Assembly: GCA_023429365.1 (NCBI GenBank)
Contig: JAEYVW010000404.1
Coordinates: 1 to 5,849, forward strand
DNA from: Bacteroidota bacterium
GTDB taxonomy: Bacteria; Bacteroidota; Bacteroidia; Chitinophagales; Chitinophagaceae
DNA length: 5,849 bases
Reading direction: 5' to 3'
Below the pieces are notes generated by a model. That model saw nothing but the letters and a program-made list of their open reading frames with translations, ran no database searches and was not told where the DNA came from. This document shows positions 1 through 5,849 of this stretch, one piece after another; positions within the stretch are counted from its first letter, which is position 1, and the number at the start of each line of letters is the position of its first letter. Made by a program: the position numbers and the translations under genes.

Positions 1-110
1 AATTGAGACATGGGGGAGGCGTAACAAGGGGAAAAAAAACCGAAAAATCCGTTTTTTCAACCTTGAAATAATCAAGAGTATCCGTAAGATTAGTGACCTG
101 GGGTATCGAC

Positions 111-145
111 AAAAAATACCGGGGGTCAGAAGCTGATCCCCGGTA
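111..145 (-). terminator. Intrinsic terminator of the lipoprotein gene
   Basis: On the minus strand the RNA forms a stem of 8 bp (TACCGGGG with CCCCGGTA), one A-C mismatch, then 4 more bp, closed by a three-base loop. The stem arms lie at 117-129 and 133-145. Six U residues (the A-run at 111-116) follow the stem directly. It begins 17 bases after the lipoprotein stop codon. GC-rich stem plus immediate U-run is the standard layout of a Rho-independent terminator. Nothing like a T-run follows the stem on the plus strand, so it should act only on leftward transcription. Confidence 0.9.
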
Positions 146-162
146 TAAGCATTTGTAAGCGC

Positions 163-2130
163 TTATTGATTTTTTATACAGCGGATGGCACAACCGTAGG
201 CCCTGCCCAGCAGATCAGAGTAACTGTCATTGGACGAGATATCCTTATAGCTGGAAAAACCTGCACCCGAGGGCCAGACCGATGAACTCCAGTAATAAGC
301 AAAACTGCCAACCGATCTTACCGTACCGTCCCTGTTGGAGCCGTCAAAATCACCATAACGATAGCCGGGGGCTGTCAGTTTTAACTGGCTGAAAGCGGTA
401 CTCAAATTAGTTATACCCGTTTCGGCGGCCCATTCCGCAGCCGTTGGAATATGCCAGCCCGTGGGGCAGGCACCCTGGGCATTGATCGCCCAGCGGTTGG
501 TATTTTGATCATTGCGCCAGTCGTATATAAATACACCACCTTGTGCAACGGTATTATCGGGCGTGATAAATGTAGAATGCCCGGGAGCGTCGGAGGTTGC
601 CAGGGTTTTTGTCTTTCCATTGACAGGTGATCCCGACGTACCATTGGAGTAATTGATCAACTGGTGCCCGTCAGCAGGTCGGCCCCATTGAAACAAATGA
701 CCATATGCCCTGTAATCATTATATGCTGTGGCCACCTGGCTGGCACCGAGGTTGCGGTCCAGCCATTTTCTACCAGTTGTTGGGCTGGTGATGACACCGT
801 AAGTTACCGTCGCGCCATTGTACACAAACGTCACCTGGTTTTCATCGGCCGCAGAGGTGGTAAAGCTGATGGCATTGCCATAACCGGTGCCCGAACTATT
901 GGTAGCATAAGCCCGTACATAATATGTTGTACTCGGGTCCAGGTTGTTCATCACGGCTACAAAACTGCCTGAAGCGGTCGCACCGCTTGTTTTTGAATCG
1001 GCGGTGGTTGGATTATTGTTGGTCTTACTCCAGCAGATACCACTTACGGAAATGGTCCCGCCGCCATTGCTTGTAATCGTCCCTCCAGAAGTAGCGGTAT
1101 TAGGCCCAAGATTAGTAATTGCTGTGGTACTTAATACAGGTATGGTTATATTGACCGGTGTCTTGAAGGTGATCGTATTTCCATACCCCGTACCCGCGCT
1201 ATTGGTGGCATAGGCTCTTACATAATAGGTAGTGTTCTCTTCGAGATTATTCATCACCGAACTGAAGGTACCCGAAGCTGTAGTGCCAGAAATTTTATCA
1301 TCATCAATAGTTGGTGTATTATTGGTCTTACTCCAGCAAATTCCACTTGCCGTGATGTTGGCACCGCCGTTGCTGGTGATGGTGCCGCCGGATGTAGCAG
1401 TATTGTAAGCGAGGTTGGTGATCGCAGCGGTGGTCAGTTCCGGCAATTGTACATTGACGGGTGTGGTAAAAGTAATGGTATTGCCATAACCCGTACCGAC
1501 ACTATTGGTCGCATAAGCTCTTACATAGTAAGTAGTGTTTTCTTCCAGGTTCTCCATCAAAGAAGTGAAAGTGCCGGAAGTTGCATTTTCGGCTGTTTTA
1601 GAATCCGCCGAGGTTGGATTATTGTTTGTCTTGCTCCAGCAGATACCACTGGCTGTGATAGCTGCCCCACCGTTGGTAGTGATCGTACCGCCAGATGTGG
1701 CCTTGTTGTATGCCAGGCCGGTAATGGCAGCGGTTGTCAATTCCGGAACTTTTACATTAACGGGCGTAGTAAAAGTGATTGTATTTCCATACCCTGTACC
1801 TGCGCTATTAGTGGCATAAGCTCTTACATAGTACGTGGTATTTTCTTCGAGCCCGTTCATCACCGATGTAAAACTACCTGAAGCGGTATTGCCAGTTGTT
1901 TTAGAATCTGAAACAGTTGGCGTGTTATTGGTTTTGCTCCAGCAAATTCCACTTGCGGTGATTGCGGCACCGCCATCGCCGGTGATATTTCCCCCGGAAG
2001 TAGCCGAATTATAAGTCAGGTTCGAAATAGCCGTCGTGCTCAGCTTTGGCAGGGATACATCTTTTTTTTCTTTTTTGCAGGATGCGCAAATCGCAGTCAG
2101 GATCAGCAATACAAACAGGGATCGTTTCAT
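163..2130 (-). CDS. Repeat-containing lipoprotein with FISUMP C-terminal domain
   Basis: This is a predicted secreted lipoprotein of 655 residues; its molecular role is unknown. Residues 1-18 are a short signal peptide (KR, hydrophobic core, then C-A-S-Cys18 as a lipobox-like site). The Lys/Glu/Asp-rich stretch after the cysteine resembles signals that send Bacteroidota lipoproteins to the cell surface. Residues 27-430 are four 101-residue modules without linkers, each with SGICWS, ATSGG and a YYVRAYATNS ending typical of fibronectin-III-like beta-sandwich repeats. Residues 431-655 match the FISUMP family (Fibrobacter succinogenes major paralogous domain, TIGR02145): GRKWLDRNLG at 453-462, FQWGR, CPTGWH at 555-560, YWSSS at 613-617 and a C-terminal AIRCIKN. 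The modules probably act as a stalk or binding array displaying the FISUMP domain; that is inference. The start is the ATG preceded by the signal peptide; the upstream stretch is A/T-rich with only AGAAG as a weak ribosome site. It ends in TAA followed by a strong terminator, and is probably monocistronic. Confidence 0.93.
   Translation of the reverse strand: MKRSLFVLLILTAICASCKKEKKDVSLPKLSTTAISNLTYNSATSGGNITGDGGAAITASGICWSKTNNTPTVSDSKTTGNTASGSFTSVMNGLEENTTYYVRAYATNSAGTGYGNTITFTTPVNVKVPELTTAAITGLAYNKATSGGTITTNGGAAITASGICWSKTNNNPTSADSKTAENATSGTFTSLMENLEENTTYYVRAYATNSVGTGYGNTITFTTPVNVQLPELTTAAITNLAYNTATSGGTITSNGGANITASGICWSKTNNTPTIDDDKISGTTASGTFSSVMNNLEENTTYYVRAYATNSAGTGYGNTITFKTPVNITIPVLSTTAITNLGPNTATSGGTITSNGGGTISVSGICWSKTNNNPTTADSKTSGATASGSFVAVMNNLDPSTTYYVRAYATNSSGTGYGNAISFTTSAADENQVTFVYNGATVTYGVITSPTTGRKWLDRNLGASQVATAYNDYRAYGHLFQWGRPADGHQLINYSNGTSGSPVNGKTKTLATSDAPGHSTFITPDNTVAQGGVFIYDWRNDQNTNRWAINAQGACPTGWHIPTAAEWAAETGITNLSTAFSQLKLTAPGYRYGDFDGSNRDGTVRSVGSFAYYWSSSVWPSGAGFSSYKDISSNDSYSDLLGRAYGCAIRCIKNQ
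841..2052 (-). repeat. Four in-frame 303-bp tandem modules inside the lipoprotein gene
   Basis: Four units of exactly 101 codons follow each other with no gap: 1750-2052 (residues 27-127), 1447-1749 (128-228), 1144-1446 (229-329) and 841-1143 (330-430). Hand comparison of units 1 and 2 gives 77 of 101 identical residues. Each unit carries one cysteine at the same place (63, 164, 265, 366). The DNA of the units differs at many synonymous positions, for example in the codons for the YYVRAYATNS stretch, while the protein stays the same. The fourth unit is the most divergent (DPSTTYY instead of EENTTYY, SAADE at its end). Borders of the module were set by internal periodicity, so the true domain edge may be shifted by a few residues. 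Confidence 0.95.
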
Positions 2131-2293
2131 AATTACTTCTTATTAAAAATTAACGGCCCATCCGAAATAGCGCATCCGGGCGCCAGTTCAGCAGCCAATA
2201 CCGGTAATCCAATAAGATGGTGTAATGAAAAGATTTCAGTGGGGTGGGGGGATGCTCTATAAATATGGTAATTATCTGGCAGATTTCCAAGTC

Positions 2294-2320
2294 CCCGCCT
2301 ACGCTAAATGCTTCGGCGGG
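2294..2320. repeat. GC-rich imperfect hairpin, probable dispersed repeat
   Basis: CCCGCC (2294-2299) pairs with GGCGGG (2315-2320). Inside, three further pairs are interrupted by two mismatches, leaving a loop TAAAT. From memory, this kind of element (CGCC...GCTAA...GCTTCGGCGGG) recurs between genes in Bacteroidota genomes; only one copy is in this window, so the dispersed nature cannot be shown here. Confidence 0.5.
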
Positions 2321-2358
2321 CAGGCCAGCCTCACCCCCAAGTCAGGCCTCACCACCAA

Positions 2359-2382
2359 CCCCCTCTCCTCATGGAGAGGGGG
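2359..2382. repeat. Perfect 10-bp GC-rich inverted repeat
   Basis: CCCCCTCTCC (2359-2368) and GGAGAGGGGG (2373-2382) are exact reverse complements around the four-base loop TCAT. It would form a very stable hairpin in RNA from either strand. It lies 116 bases past the helicase stop codon and may help to end or stabilise that transcript, but no T-run follows on either strand, so a classical intrinsic terminator is not supported. CCCTCTCC/GGAGAGGG hairpins are frequent intergenic repeats in this bacterial group as far as I recall. Confidence 0.6.
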
Positions 2383-2420
2383 CTTAGAATCCTTGACTAT
2401 TACACGTTTATCAAACGATC

Positions 2421-2497
2421 CAGTATCCAGTATCTAGTATCCAATATCTAGTATCCAATATCTAGTATCTAGCATCCAACACCCAGCTTCCCATTTC
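2421..2497. repeat. Heptameric short tandem repeat array (YARTATC)
   Basis: Seven-base units run in one phase for eleven copies: CAGTATC twice, TAGTATC, CAATATC, TAGTATC, CAATATC, TAGTATC, TAGCATC, then three decayed units (CAACACC, CAGCTTC, CCATTTC). Within 2435-2469 the pair TAGTATC-CAATATC is itself repeated, giving a 14-base period. The last unit ends at 2497 and the helicase stop codon occupies 2498-2500. On the minus strand the unit reads GATACTR and lies directly in the 3' untranslated part of the helicase message. It resembles in kind the heptameric STRR sequences described in cyanobacteria, but the motif differs. Confidence 0.9.
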
Positions 2498-4264
2498 TTA
2501 ATACCAATGCTGATCGTCTTCATCCAACAAACCCATGCCCATCAGTTTTCCCCTCACACCATTTTCTCCACGACCAAGCTGACCGGCAATTTCTTTTAGC
2601 GATAATTGTTGGCCGAATAATTCCGTGAGTTGTTCCTCTTCCTCGCGGGTCCATTTCTTACCACGATTGGAGGGTCGCTTGTAGCCGGTAGATCTGCCCG
2701 TCGCGTAATCATGCCGCTCTTCGAGAGGGCTACGCTGGTAAGTATTGCCGGAATAAATGGGTACTGTTGCGGCTTCCGCGGTTTCAATACTGCGCAGGGG
2801 ATTGATGCCTGGTGGAATGATCAGTTTGTTGCGGGCCCTGGTGGCGGCTACATAAAGAATATTTATTTCCTCTGCGAGGCGGTTTTTATCTACGGTATTC
2901 ATCTTTTCATCACCATACTGTCCGATATATCGCTGCAGTTTTTCTTCCGTGATAAAATCGTTGAGCAGGGTTACTTCATCGTATTCCATTCCCTTGCATC
3001 GGTGAACGGTGCTAAAGATCATATCGGCATCCTGTTTTGAAGCCGTATGATGTGATTTAAGATCGTTGATGAGGGATGGTAATTTATTGCCAAATTCTTT
3101 TACCACTTCCACGATCATGGCCAGGCTGTTGTCTTCTGTCTTGTCAATGTAGTCCTGCAACTCACTCATTGATTTCATTTCGGCGATCAGCTTGTCGCGG
3201 ATGCCGGCTGTTTTGCCATTGTAAAGGTTTAGTACATCATAAAGCGATGCGCCTTCGTCAGCGAAAGTGTAACTGTTGATATTTCCTTCGAAGTAGAGGG
3301 AATTGATCTGGCCCCGCTGCCACTTAGTGATAGCCTGCAAAAGCAGGTTCAGGTTTGTTCTGCCCAGCATGGCTTTGGTGTTGTAAATTCCCGTCGGCGC
3401 ACCTGCACCAATGATCTTTACAGCCGGCGCTTCGTGCAGGTGCTTTTTCCAGGCAAGGATTTTATTGGCAACCAGTGCAATTTCATCATCAAATCGAAAA
3501 CTGTTGCTAAGATGATACACGGGGAAGGTTACCTGCTGCAGGCTATTAATAGCATACCGCCAGCCATAGATCTGCTGATGCATATCGCCTACTATGATTT
3601 TGACAGCGGGTTGTTGCAGGAATACATCCAGCATTGCCGCGCTGGCATCCTGCCCCTCATCAAATAAAATGTAATCGTAGGGTAATACGGGTCGGGTCTG
3701 CTGGAATTTTTTTAAATAAAAATCATGCGTCACCGCGATCTCAGCCTTGTCCATTTTGGCCAGCGCTTCCCTTGTGAATCGTTCGATATGGGCGTAGAAA
3801 TTTTTTACAAACGCCGCCGCCCTGGTATCGGCAATAGTAGCCGCATAGTCGAGTTCCTGCACCCTGTCGGCCTTACTGTTGCAAAAGAAGCTGATAAATC
3901 TATTGACATGGCTGGCAAGGATAAAATCAGTGTGACGGTCACCGGTTTTTATATCCAGCACATCGCACCATTCATGACTTTTGTATCCCTGTACCACCTT
4001 GTAAGGGCTATGCCTGACCACCCAGTCAAATGCGAGTGAATGTGCTGTTTCTACTTTTACATTTTGCAGATCGGCTTCTGTGAATTTTTGAATCGCTTCC
4101 GACTTTACTGTCTTATTAAAGGCGAGGTAAAGTATCCTGCTATGAGGAGGCCGCGTTTTGGCATAAGCGATCAGCGTCGTGGTCTTGCCACTTCCGGCCA
4201 CGGCATTGATGACGAGGTCACTATTGGTTTCAAGTACATTCTGCTGTTCGACAGTGAGCTGCAT
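2498..4264 (-). CDS. UvrD/Rep-family (SF1A) ATP-dependent DNA helicase with C-terminal DNA-binding-like tail
   Basis: This 588-residue protein should use ATP to move 3' to 5' on single-stranded DNA and unwind duplexes in repair or recombination in the cytoplasm; the exact pathway is not evident. Superfamily 1 motifs appear in order: Q-like LTVEQQ (3-8), Walker A AVAGSGKTT (21-29, Lys27), LAFNKTV (48-53), ETAHSLAF (72-79), Walker B FDEGQD (201-206), GDMHQQIYGW (226-235), SNSFRF (253-258, Arg257), motif V STVHRCKGMEYD (418-429) and motif VI YVAATRARNK (471-480). All catalytic positions look intact. DEGQD and the small size (UvrD has about 720 residues) recall FBH1-like helicases. Residues about 534-580 (KKWTREEEEQL...LSLKEIAGQLGR...VRGKLMGMGLL) resemble a Myb/SANT or helix-turn-helix domain. 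The start is well fixed: an in-frame TGA lies two codons upstream of the ATG and no later in-frame ATG precedes residue 171. No Shine-Dalgarno is visible; a hairpin takes its place. The gene follows the stress protein gene after 73 bases. Confidence 0.93.
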   Translation of the reverse strand: MQLTVEQQNVLETNSDLVINAVAGSGKTTTLIAYAKTRPPHSRILYLAFNKTVKSEAIQKFTEADLQNVKVETAHSLAFDWVVRHSPYKVVQGYKSHEWCDVLDIKTGDRHTDFILASHVNRFISFFCNSKADRVQELDYAATIADTRAAAFVKNFYAHIERFTREALAKMDKAEIAVTHDFYLKKFQQTRPVLPYDYILFDEGQDASAAMLDVFLQQPAVKIIVGDMHQQIYGWRYAINSLQQVTFPVYHLSNSFRFDDEIALVANKILAWKKHLHEAPAVKIIGAGAPTGIYNTKAMLGRTNLNLLLQAITKWQRGQINSLYFEGNINSYTFADEGASLYDVLNLYNGKTAGIRDKLIAEMKSMSELQDYIDKTEDNSLAMIVEVVKEFGNKLPSLINDLKSHHTASKQDADMIFSTVHRCKGMEYDEVTLLNDFITEEKLQRYIGQYGDEKMNTVDKNRLAEEINILYVAATRARNKLIIPPGINPLRSIETAEAATVPIYSGNTYQRSPLEERHDYATGRSTGYKRPSNRGKKWTREEEEQLTELFGQQLSLKEIAGQLGRGENGVRGKLMGMGLLDEDDQHWY

Positions 4265-4266
4265 GG

Positions 4267-4287
4267 CTCAAAATTCCGCATTTTGAG
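4267..4287 (-). promoter_or_regulatory. Perfect 8-bp dyad directly upstream of the helicase start codon
   Basis: CTCAAAAT and ATTTTGAG are exact reverse complements around a five-base centre (TCCGC on the plus strand). The dyad ends two bases before the helicase ATG, so it fills the space where a ribosome binding site would lie. It could be an operator for a dimeric repressor or an RNA hairpin limiting translation. The sequence alone does not choose between these. Confidence 0.6.
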
Positions 4288-4294
4288 AAAGTCT

Positions 4295-4312
4295 CCGCGT
4301 TATTTAACACGG
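4295..4312 (-). promoter_or_regulatory. Leader stem-loop between stress protein and helicase genes
   Basis: On the minus-strand RNA, CCGUGUUA pairs with UAACGCGG through eight pairs including one G-U wobble; the innermost pair must open to give a four-base loop. On the plus-strand RNA the same position is a C-A mismatch, so the fold favours the minus strand, the direction of the genes. It is followed by AGACUUUCUC, a poor U-run, so it is at best a weak terminator or attenuator between the two genes. Confidence 0.45.
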
Positions 4313-4337
4313 GTTTCCAGGTTTTTTTCCCCGGCAA

Positions 4338-5207
4338 TCAGGCTTCGCGGCCAACCCTTACCTGGCTTAAGTGGTGATGGTTTACTTTATTGATGATGAG
4401 TACCGGGATCCTTGCATTGTGGATGATATAATGGCTGATGGGTCCGATAAAAAACTGTTTGTTGCTAACGTCGATCGCCGTGGTGAGAATTAAAATATCA
4501 TTCCGGTTCTTTTCTGCCATGGTTAGCACATTATGCGATACATCATGATCGCTGCTCCAGTCGATGGAAATCGTTACCTTGTCATTTCTCAATTCATCAT
4601 CTACCATCGAGAGCGTTTCCCTGATCAAATTTTCATCTTTCTCCTCATTTCTTCGGGCAAGACCAAATACTAGCAATGAAGAATTTTTTTCAAGAAAACG
4701 ACGGAACACCGGGTAGTGCCGCATCGCGGTCATTACAGGGCGGAGGGGGTAGATCGGTCTTTTAAAATTTTCCCAGTTTTTCCCGCCGGGAATGATCAGG
4801 ATCGGGCATGGAGCATATTTCGCAACCGTATAGGCCGTGCTCCCGGTATAGCCGTTTCTAAAACCTGAAGCACCATAGCTTCCCATTACTACCAGTCCTG
4901 CGTCTTCTTCTACGATCGTACGCAAAATGAGTTCGGCCGCGTTGGCCTCACGCTCCACCACTTCAGTCCTGATCCCTGTTTTTCTATTGATATCGCTGGC
5001 CAAAGCGGTTAGAATGCTGATGTTGTTCGATGGAGTATCGGGTAGTCTTTTCCTGGAAACAATGTTTTCAAATATCGTTTCATGCGCATGCACCAGGTAA
5101 AGTATAGCAGTCGTTTTGACTGCCAGGCTGGTGGCGGTGTTTATGGCATTGAAAGAAGGCTCACTTAAATCAACCCCGACAATTATTTTTGATAATTTCT
5201 GGTTCAT
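4338..5207 (-). CDS. Universal stress protein with tandem UspA domains
   Basis: This 289-residue protein is a tandem UspA-family member, a cytoplasmic nucleotide-binding fold linked in other bacteria to stress survival; the specific partner is unknown. The first domain (residues about 5-142) begins with KIIVGVDLSEPSFNA, whose Asp13 is the expected adenine contact. It carries the complete ATP-binding signature G-x2-G-x9-G-S at 109-123 (GSYG...TGS), followed by the closing strand CPILIIPG. The second domain (about 155-275) keeps the hydrophobic strands (NDILILTTAI, PVLIINK) but lacks that signature: only GPISHYII remains, so it probably does not bind ATP in the same way. Full two-domain length is typical for Bacteroidota Usp proteins. 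The tail is basic and histidine-containing (NHHHL...VGREA). GAGGA stands three bases before the ATG. The kinase gene lies 190 bases upstream and the helicase 73 bases downstream on the same strand. Confidence 0.93.
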   Translation of the reverse strand: MNQKLSKIIVGVDLSEPSFNAINTATSLAVKTTAILYLVHAHETIFENIVSRKRLPDTPSNNISILTALASDINRKTGIRTEVVEREANAAELILRTIVEEDAGLVVMGSYGASGFRNGYTGSTAYTVAKYAPCPILIIPGGKNWENFKRPIYPLRPVMTAMRHYPVFRRFLEKNSSLLVFGLARRNEEKDENLIRETLSMVDDELRNDKVTISIDWSSDHDVSHNVLTMAEKNRNDILILTTAIDVSNKQFFIGPISHYIIHNARIPVLIINKVNHHHLSQVRVGREA

Positions 5208-5210
5208 GAA

Positions 5211-5215
5211 TCCTC
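5211..5215 (-). promoter_or_regulatory. Possible ribosome binding site of the stress protein gene
   Basis: The minus strand reads GAGGA followed by TTC and the ATG at 5207-5205. The match to a Shine-Dalgarno core is good but the spacing of three bases is shorter than usual. Many Bacteroidota genes do without such a site, so its use is uncertain. An overlapping upstream ATG (5216-5214) is out of frame. Confidence 0.35.
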
Positions 5216-5291
5216 ATTTTACCGGCAATAGCCGATAGTTGAACCCAGAACTAACTGGATTAATAACTTTTTCGTATTTACAGATCTGATC

Positions 5292-5333
5292 AGGCAGCGT
5301 TTGTATATGTGGGTGAAAACACCCCACCTGCCT
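5292..5333. repeat. Nested inverted repeat in the gap upstream of the stress protein gene
   Basis: An outer pair AGGCAG (5292-5297) with CTGCCT (5328-5333) encloses an inner hairpin in which GTGGGTG (5309-5315) pairs with CACCCCAC (5320-5327) with one bulged base and an AAAA loop. It lies 64 bases past the kinase stop codon and about 85 bases before the stress protein start. No T-run follows, so it could be a Rho-dependent end, an RNA leader structure or an operator. The rest of 5208-5397 shows no gene and no promoter I could assign with confidence. Confidence 0.4.
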
Positions 5334-5397
5334 AAAATGCGATCGTAAAAATCAGTATAAACACCTAGAAAGTCCGCAATCCGCCATTAGAAGAGTA

Positions 5398-5849
5398 TTA
5401 GAATCCGGACCGGCTGGCGGAGGGAATTTTGACGCAAACCACCGTTCCCTGGCCTATTTGCGAACTGGCTGTGATCTCTCCCTTGTGCAGCTTGATGATC
5501 TGGTATGCCAGCGAAAGGCCCAGGCCAAAACCCTTGATGGAATGGCTGTTTTCGACACGATAGAAGGGAAGAAAGATATTGGCCAGTTCGTTTTCGGGTA
5601 TGCCCGGCCCCTTATCGGTAACATTCACATAGAAATAACCATTACGAATGGAGAACCCGATCACGGCATGATGATCAGGGGAATACTTACAGGCGTTGGA
5701 AACGATGTTCATGATTGCAGTAATCAGCAGTTCGGCGTTCCCAAATACCAATAGTTCATTTTCATTTTCCGGCAGGCCCTCAAACTGAAGTGACACTTCG
5801 AATTTGTTATTTTGACGTTGAAGCGAAGAAGGTAGCTCCATGAGGATCT
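5398..5849 (-). CDS. Sensor histidine kinase, C-terminal ATPase domain (5' end outside the window)
   Basis: This is the catalytic end of a two-component sensor kinase, which binds ATP and phosphorylates a histidine in the preceding dimerisation domain. Counting from the methionine at 5841, the HATPase_c boxes are complete: N box NIVSNACKY (45-53), G1 DKGPGIP (76-82), F box FLPFYR (90-95) and G2 GFGLGLS (104-110), with the closing KGEITASS...GQGTVVCVKIP. The reading frame stays open to the window edge, adding Ile-Leu before that methionine, and the phosphoacceptor His domain and any sensor part are missing. The gene is therefore cut by the window; the methionine at 5841 is internal, not a true start. 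Its signal and response regulator cannot be named. It precedes the stress protein gene on the same strand. Confidence 0.92.
   Translation of the reverse strand, partial: ILMELPSSLQRQNNKFEVSLQFEGLPENENELLVFGNAELLITAIMNIVSNACKYSPDHHAVIGFSIRNGYFYVNVTDKGPGIPENELANIFLPFYRVENSHSIKGFGLGLSLAYQIIKLHKGEITASSQIGQGTVVCVKIPSASRSGF

Larger units (their letters stand above)
2131..2497. other. Repeat-rich intergenic region between helicase and lipoprotein genes
   Basis: This 367-base gap contains no gene I can support. The part next to the lipoprotein (2131-2225) should hold its promoter and leader, but I could not find a convincing Bacteroidota-type promoter pair (TTG with TAnnTTTG at proper spacing) on the minus strand. 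The middle (about 2290-2390) is GC-rich with two hairpins and differs strongly in composition from both flanks. The right part (2421-2497) is an array of heptamers. The hairpins are the only candidate termination structures for the helicase transcript; neither is followed by a U-run. Confidence 0.7.

Noticed and set aside
17..30. GGCGTAACAAGGGG resembles the conserved GTAACAAGG near the 3' end of 16S rRNA
   Set aside because: Only nine bases match and the flanking bases do not continue as in 16S rRNA, so it is a chance match.
31..58. A-run and T-run that could pair (AAAAAAC with GTTTTTT) left of the terminator
   Set aside because: The stem is almost purely A-T with a ten-base loop, and no gene ends next to it apart from the one already served by the terminator at 111-145.
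664..1881. Several plus-strand open frames of 89-144 codons opposite the lipoprotein gene
   Set aside because: They mirror the tandem modules, repeat the same residues in each copy and lack domains. The minus frame has the signal peptide, modules and FISUMP domain.
2131..2230. TAATTTTT and TATTTCGG on the minus strand as -7 boxes of a Bacteroidota promoter for the lipoprotein gene
   Set aside because: Each departs from TAnnTTTG, neither has a TTG at the right distance upstream, and the first would leave almost no leader before the ATG.
2225..2437. Plus-strand open frame of 70 codons in the gap between lipoprotein and helicase genes
   Set aside because: It runs through both GC-rich hairpins and into the heptamer array, so its sequence is translated repeat DNA. 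It has no domain and no supporting context.

Overview
The window holds four genes, all on the minus strand, so they are transcribed from right to left. In transcriptional order they are a sensor histidine kinase fragment cut by the right edge, a two-domain universal stress protein, a compact UvrD/Rep-superfamily helicase with a C-terminal DNA-binding-like tail, and a large repeat-built lipoprotein that ends in a FISUMP domain. There are no tRNA, rRNA, CRISPR or transposase signals. Several features point to a Bacteroidota genome, probably Chitinophagaceae or a relative: the lipoprotein signal peptide with a Lys/Glu-rich stretch after the cysteine, the FISUMP domain, weak or absent Shine-Dalgarno sites, a moderate GC content, and GC-rich hairpin repeats of a kind scattered in such genomes. 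This assignment is inferred from sequence style, not from a search.

Layout, left to right. Positions 1-162 are non-coding and carry a clear intrinsic terminator (111-145) for the lipoprotein gene. Positions 163-2130 encode the lipoprotein, with four consecutive 101-residue modules (841-2052) and a C-terminal FISUMP domain. Positions 2131-2497 are a 367-base gap rich in repeats: an imperfect GC hairpin (2294-2320), a perfect 10-bp hairpin (2359-2382), and a heptameric tandem repeat (2421-2497) that runs exactly to the helicase stop codon. Positions 2498-4264 encode the helicase. The 73-base gap up to 4337 holds two stem-loops, and the second ends two bases before the helicase ATG. Positions 4338-5207 encode the stress protein, 5208-5397 is a short gap with one inverted repeat, and 5398-5849 is the kinase fragment.

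The genes do not form an obvious pathway. Kinase and stress protein could both belong to a stress response, and the helicase could be read through from the stress gene. The lipoprotein looks like a separate transcription unit with its own terminator. I see no convincing evidence of an undescribed multi-gene system. The most unusual items are the exact 303-bp modular architecture of the lipoprotein, the heptamer array at the helicase stop codon, and the double hairpin leader of the helicase.
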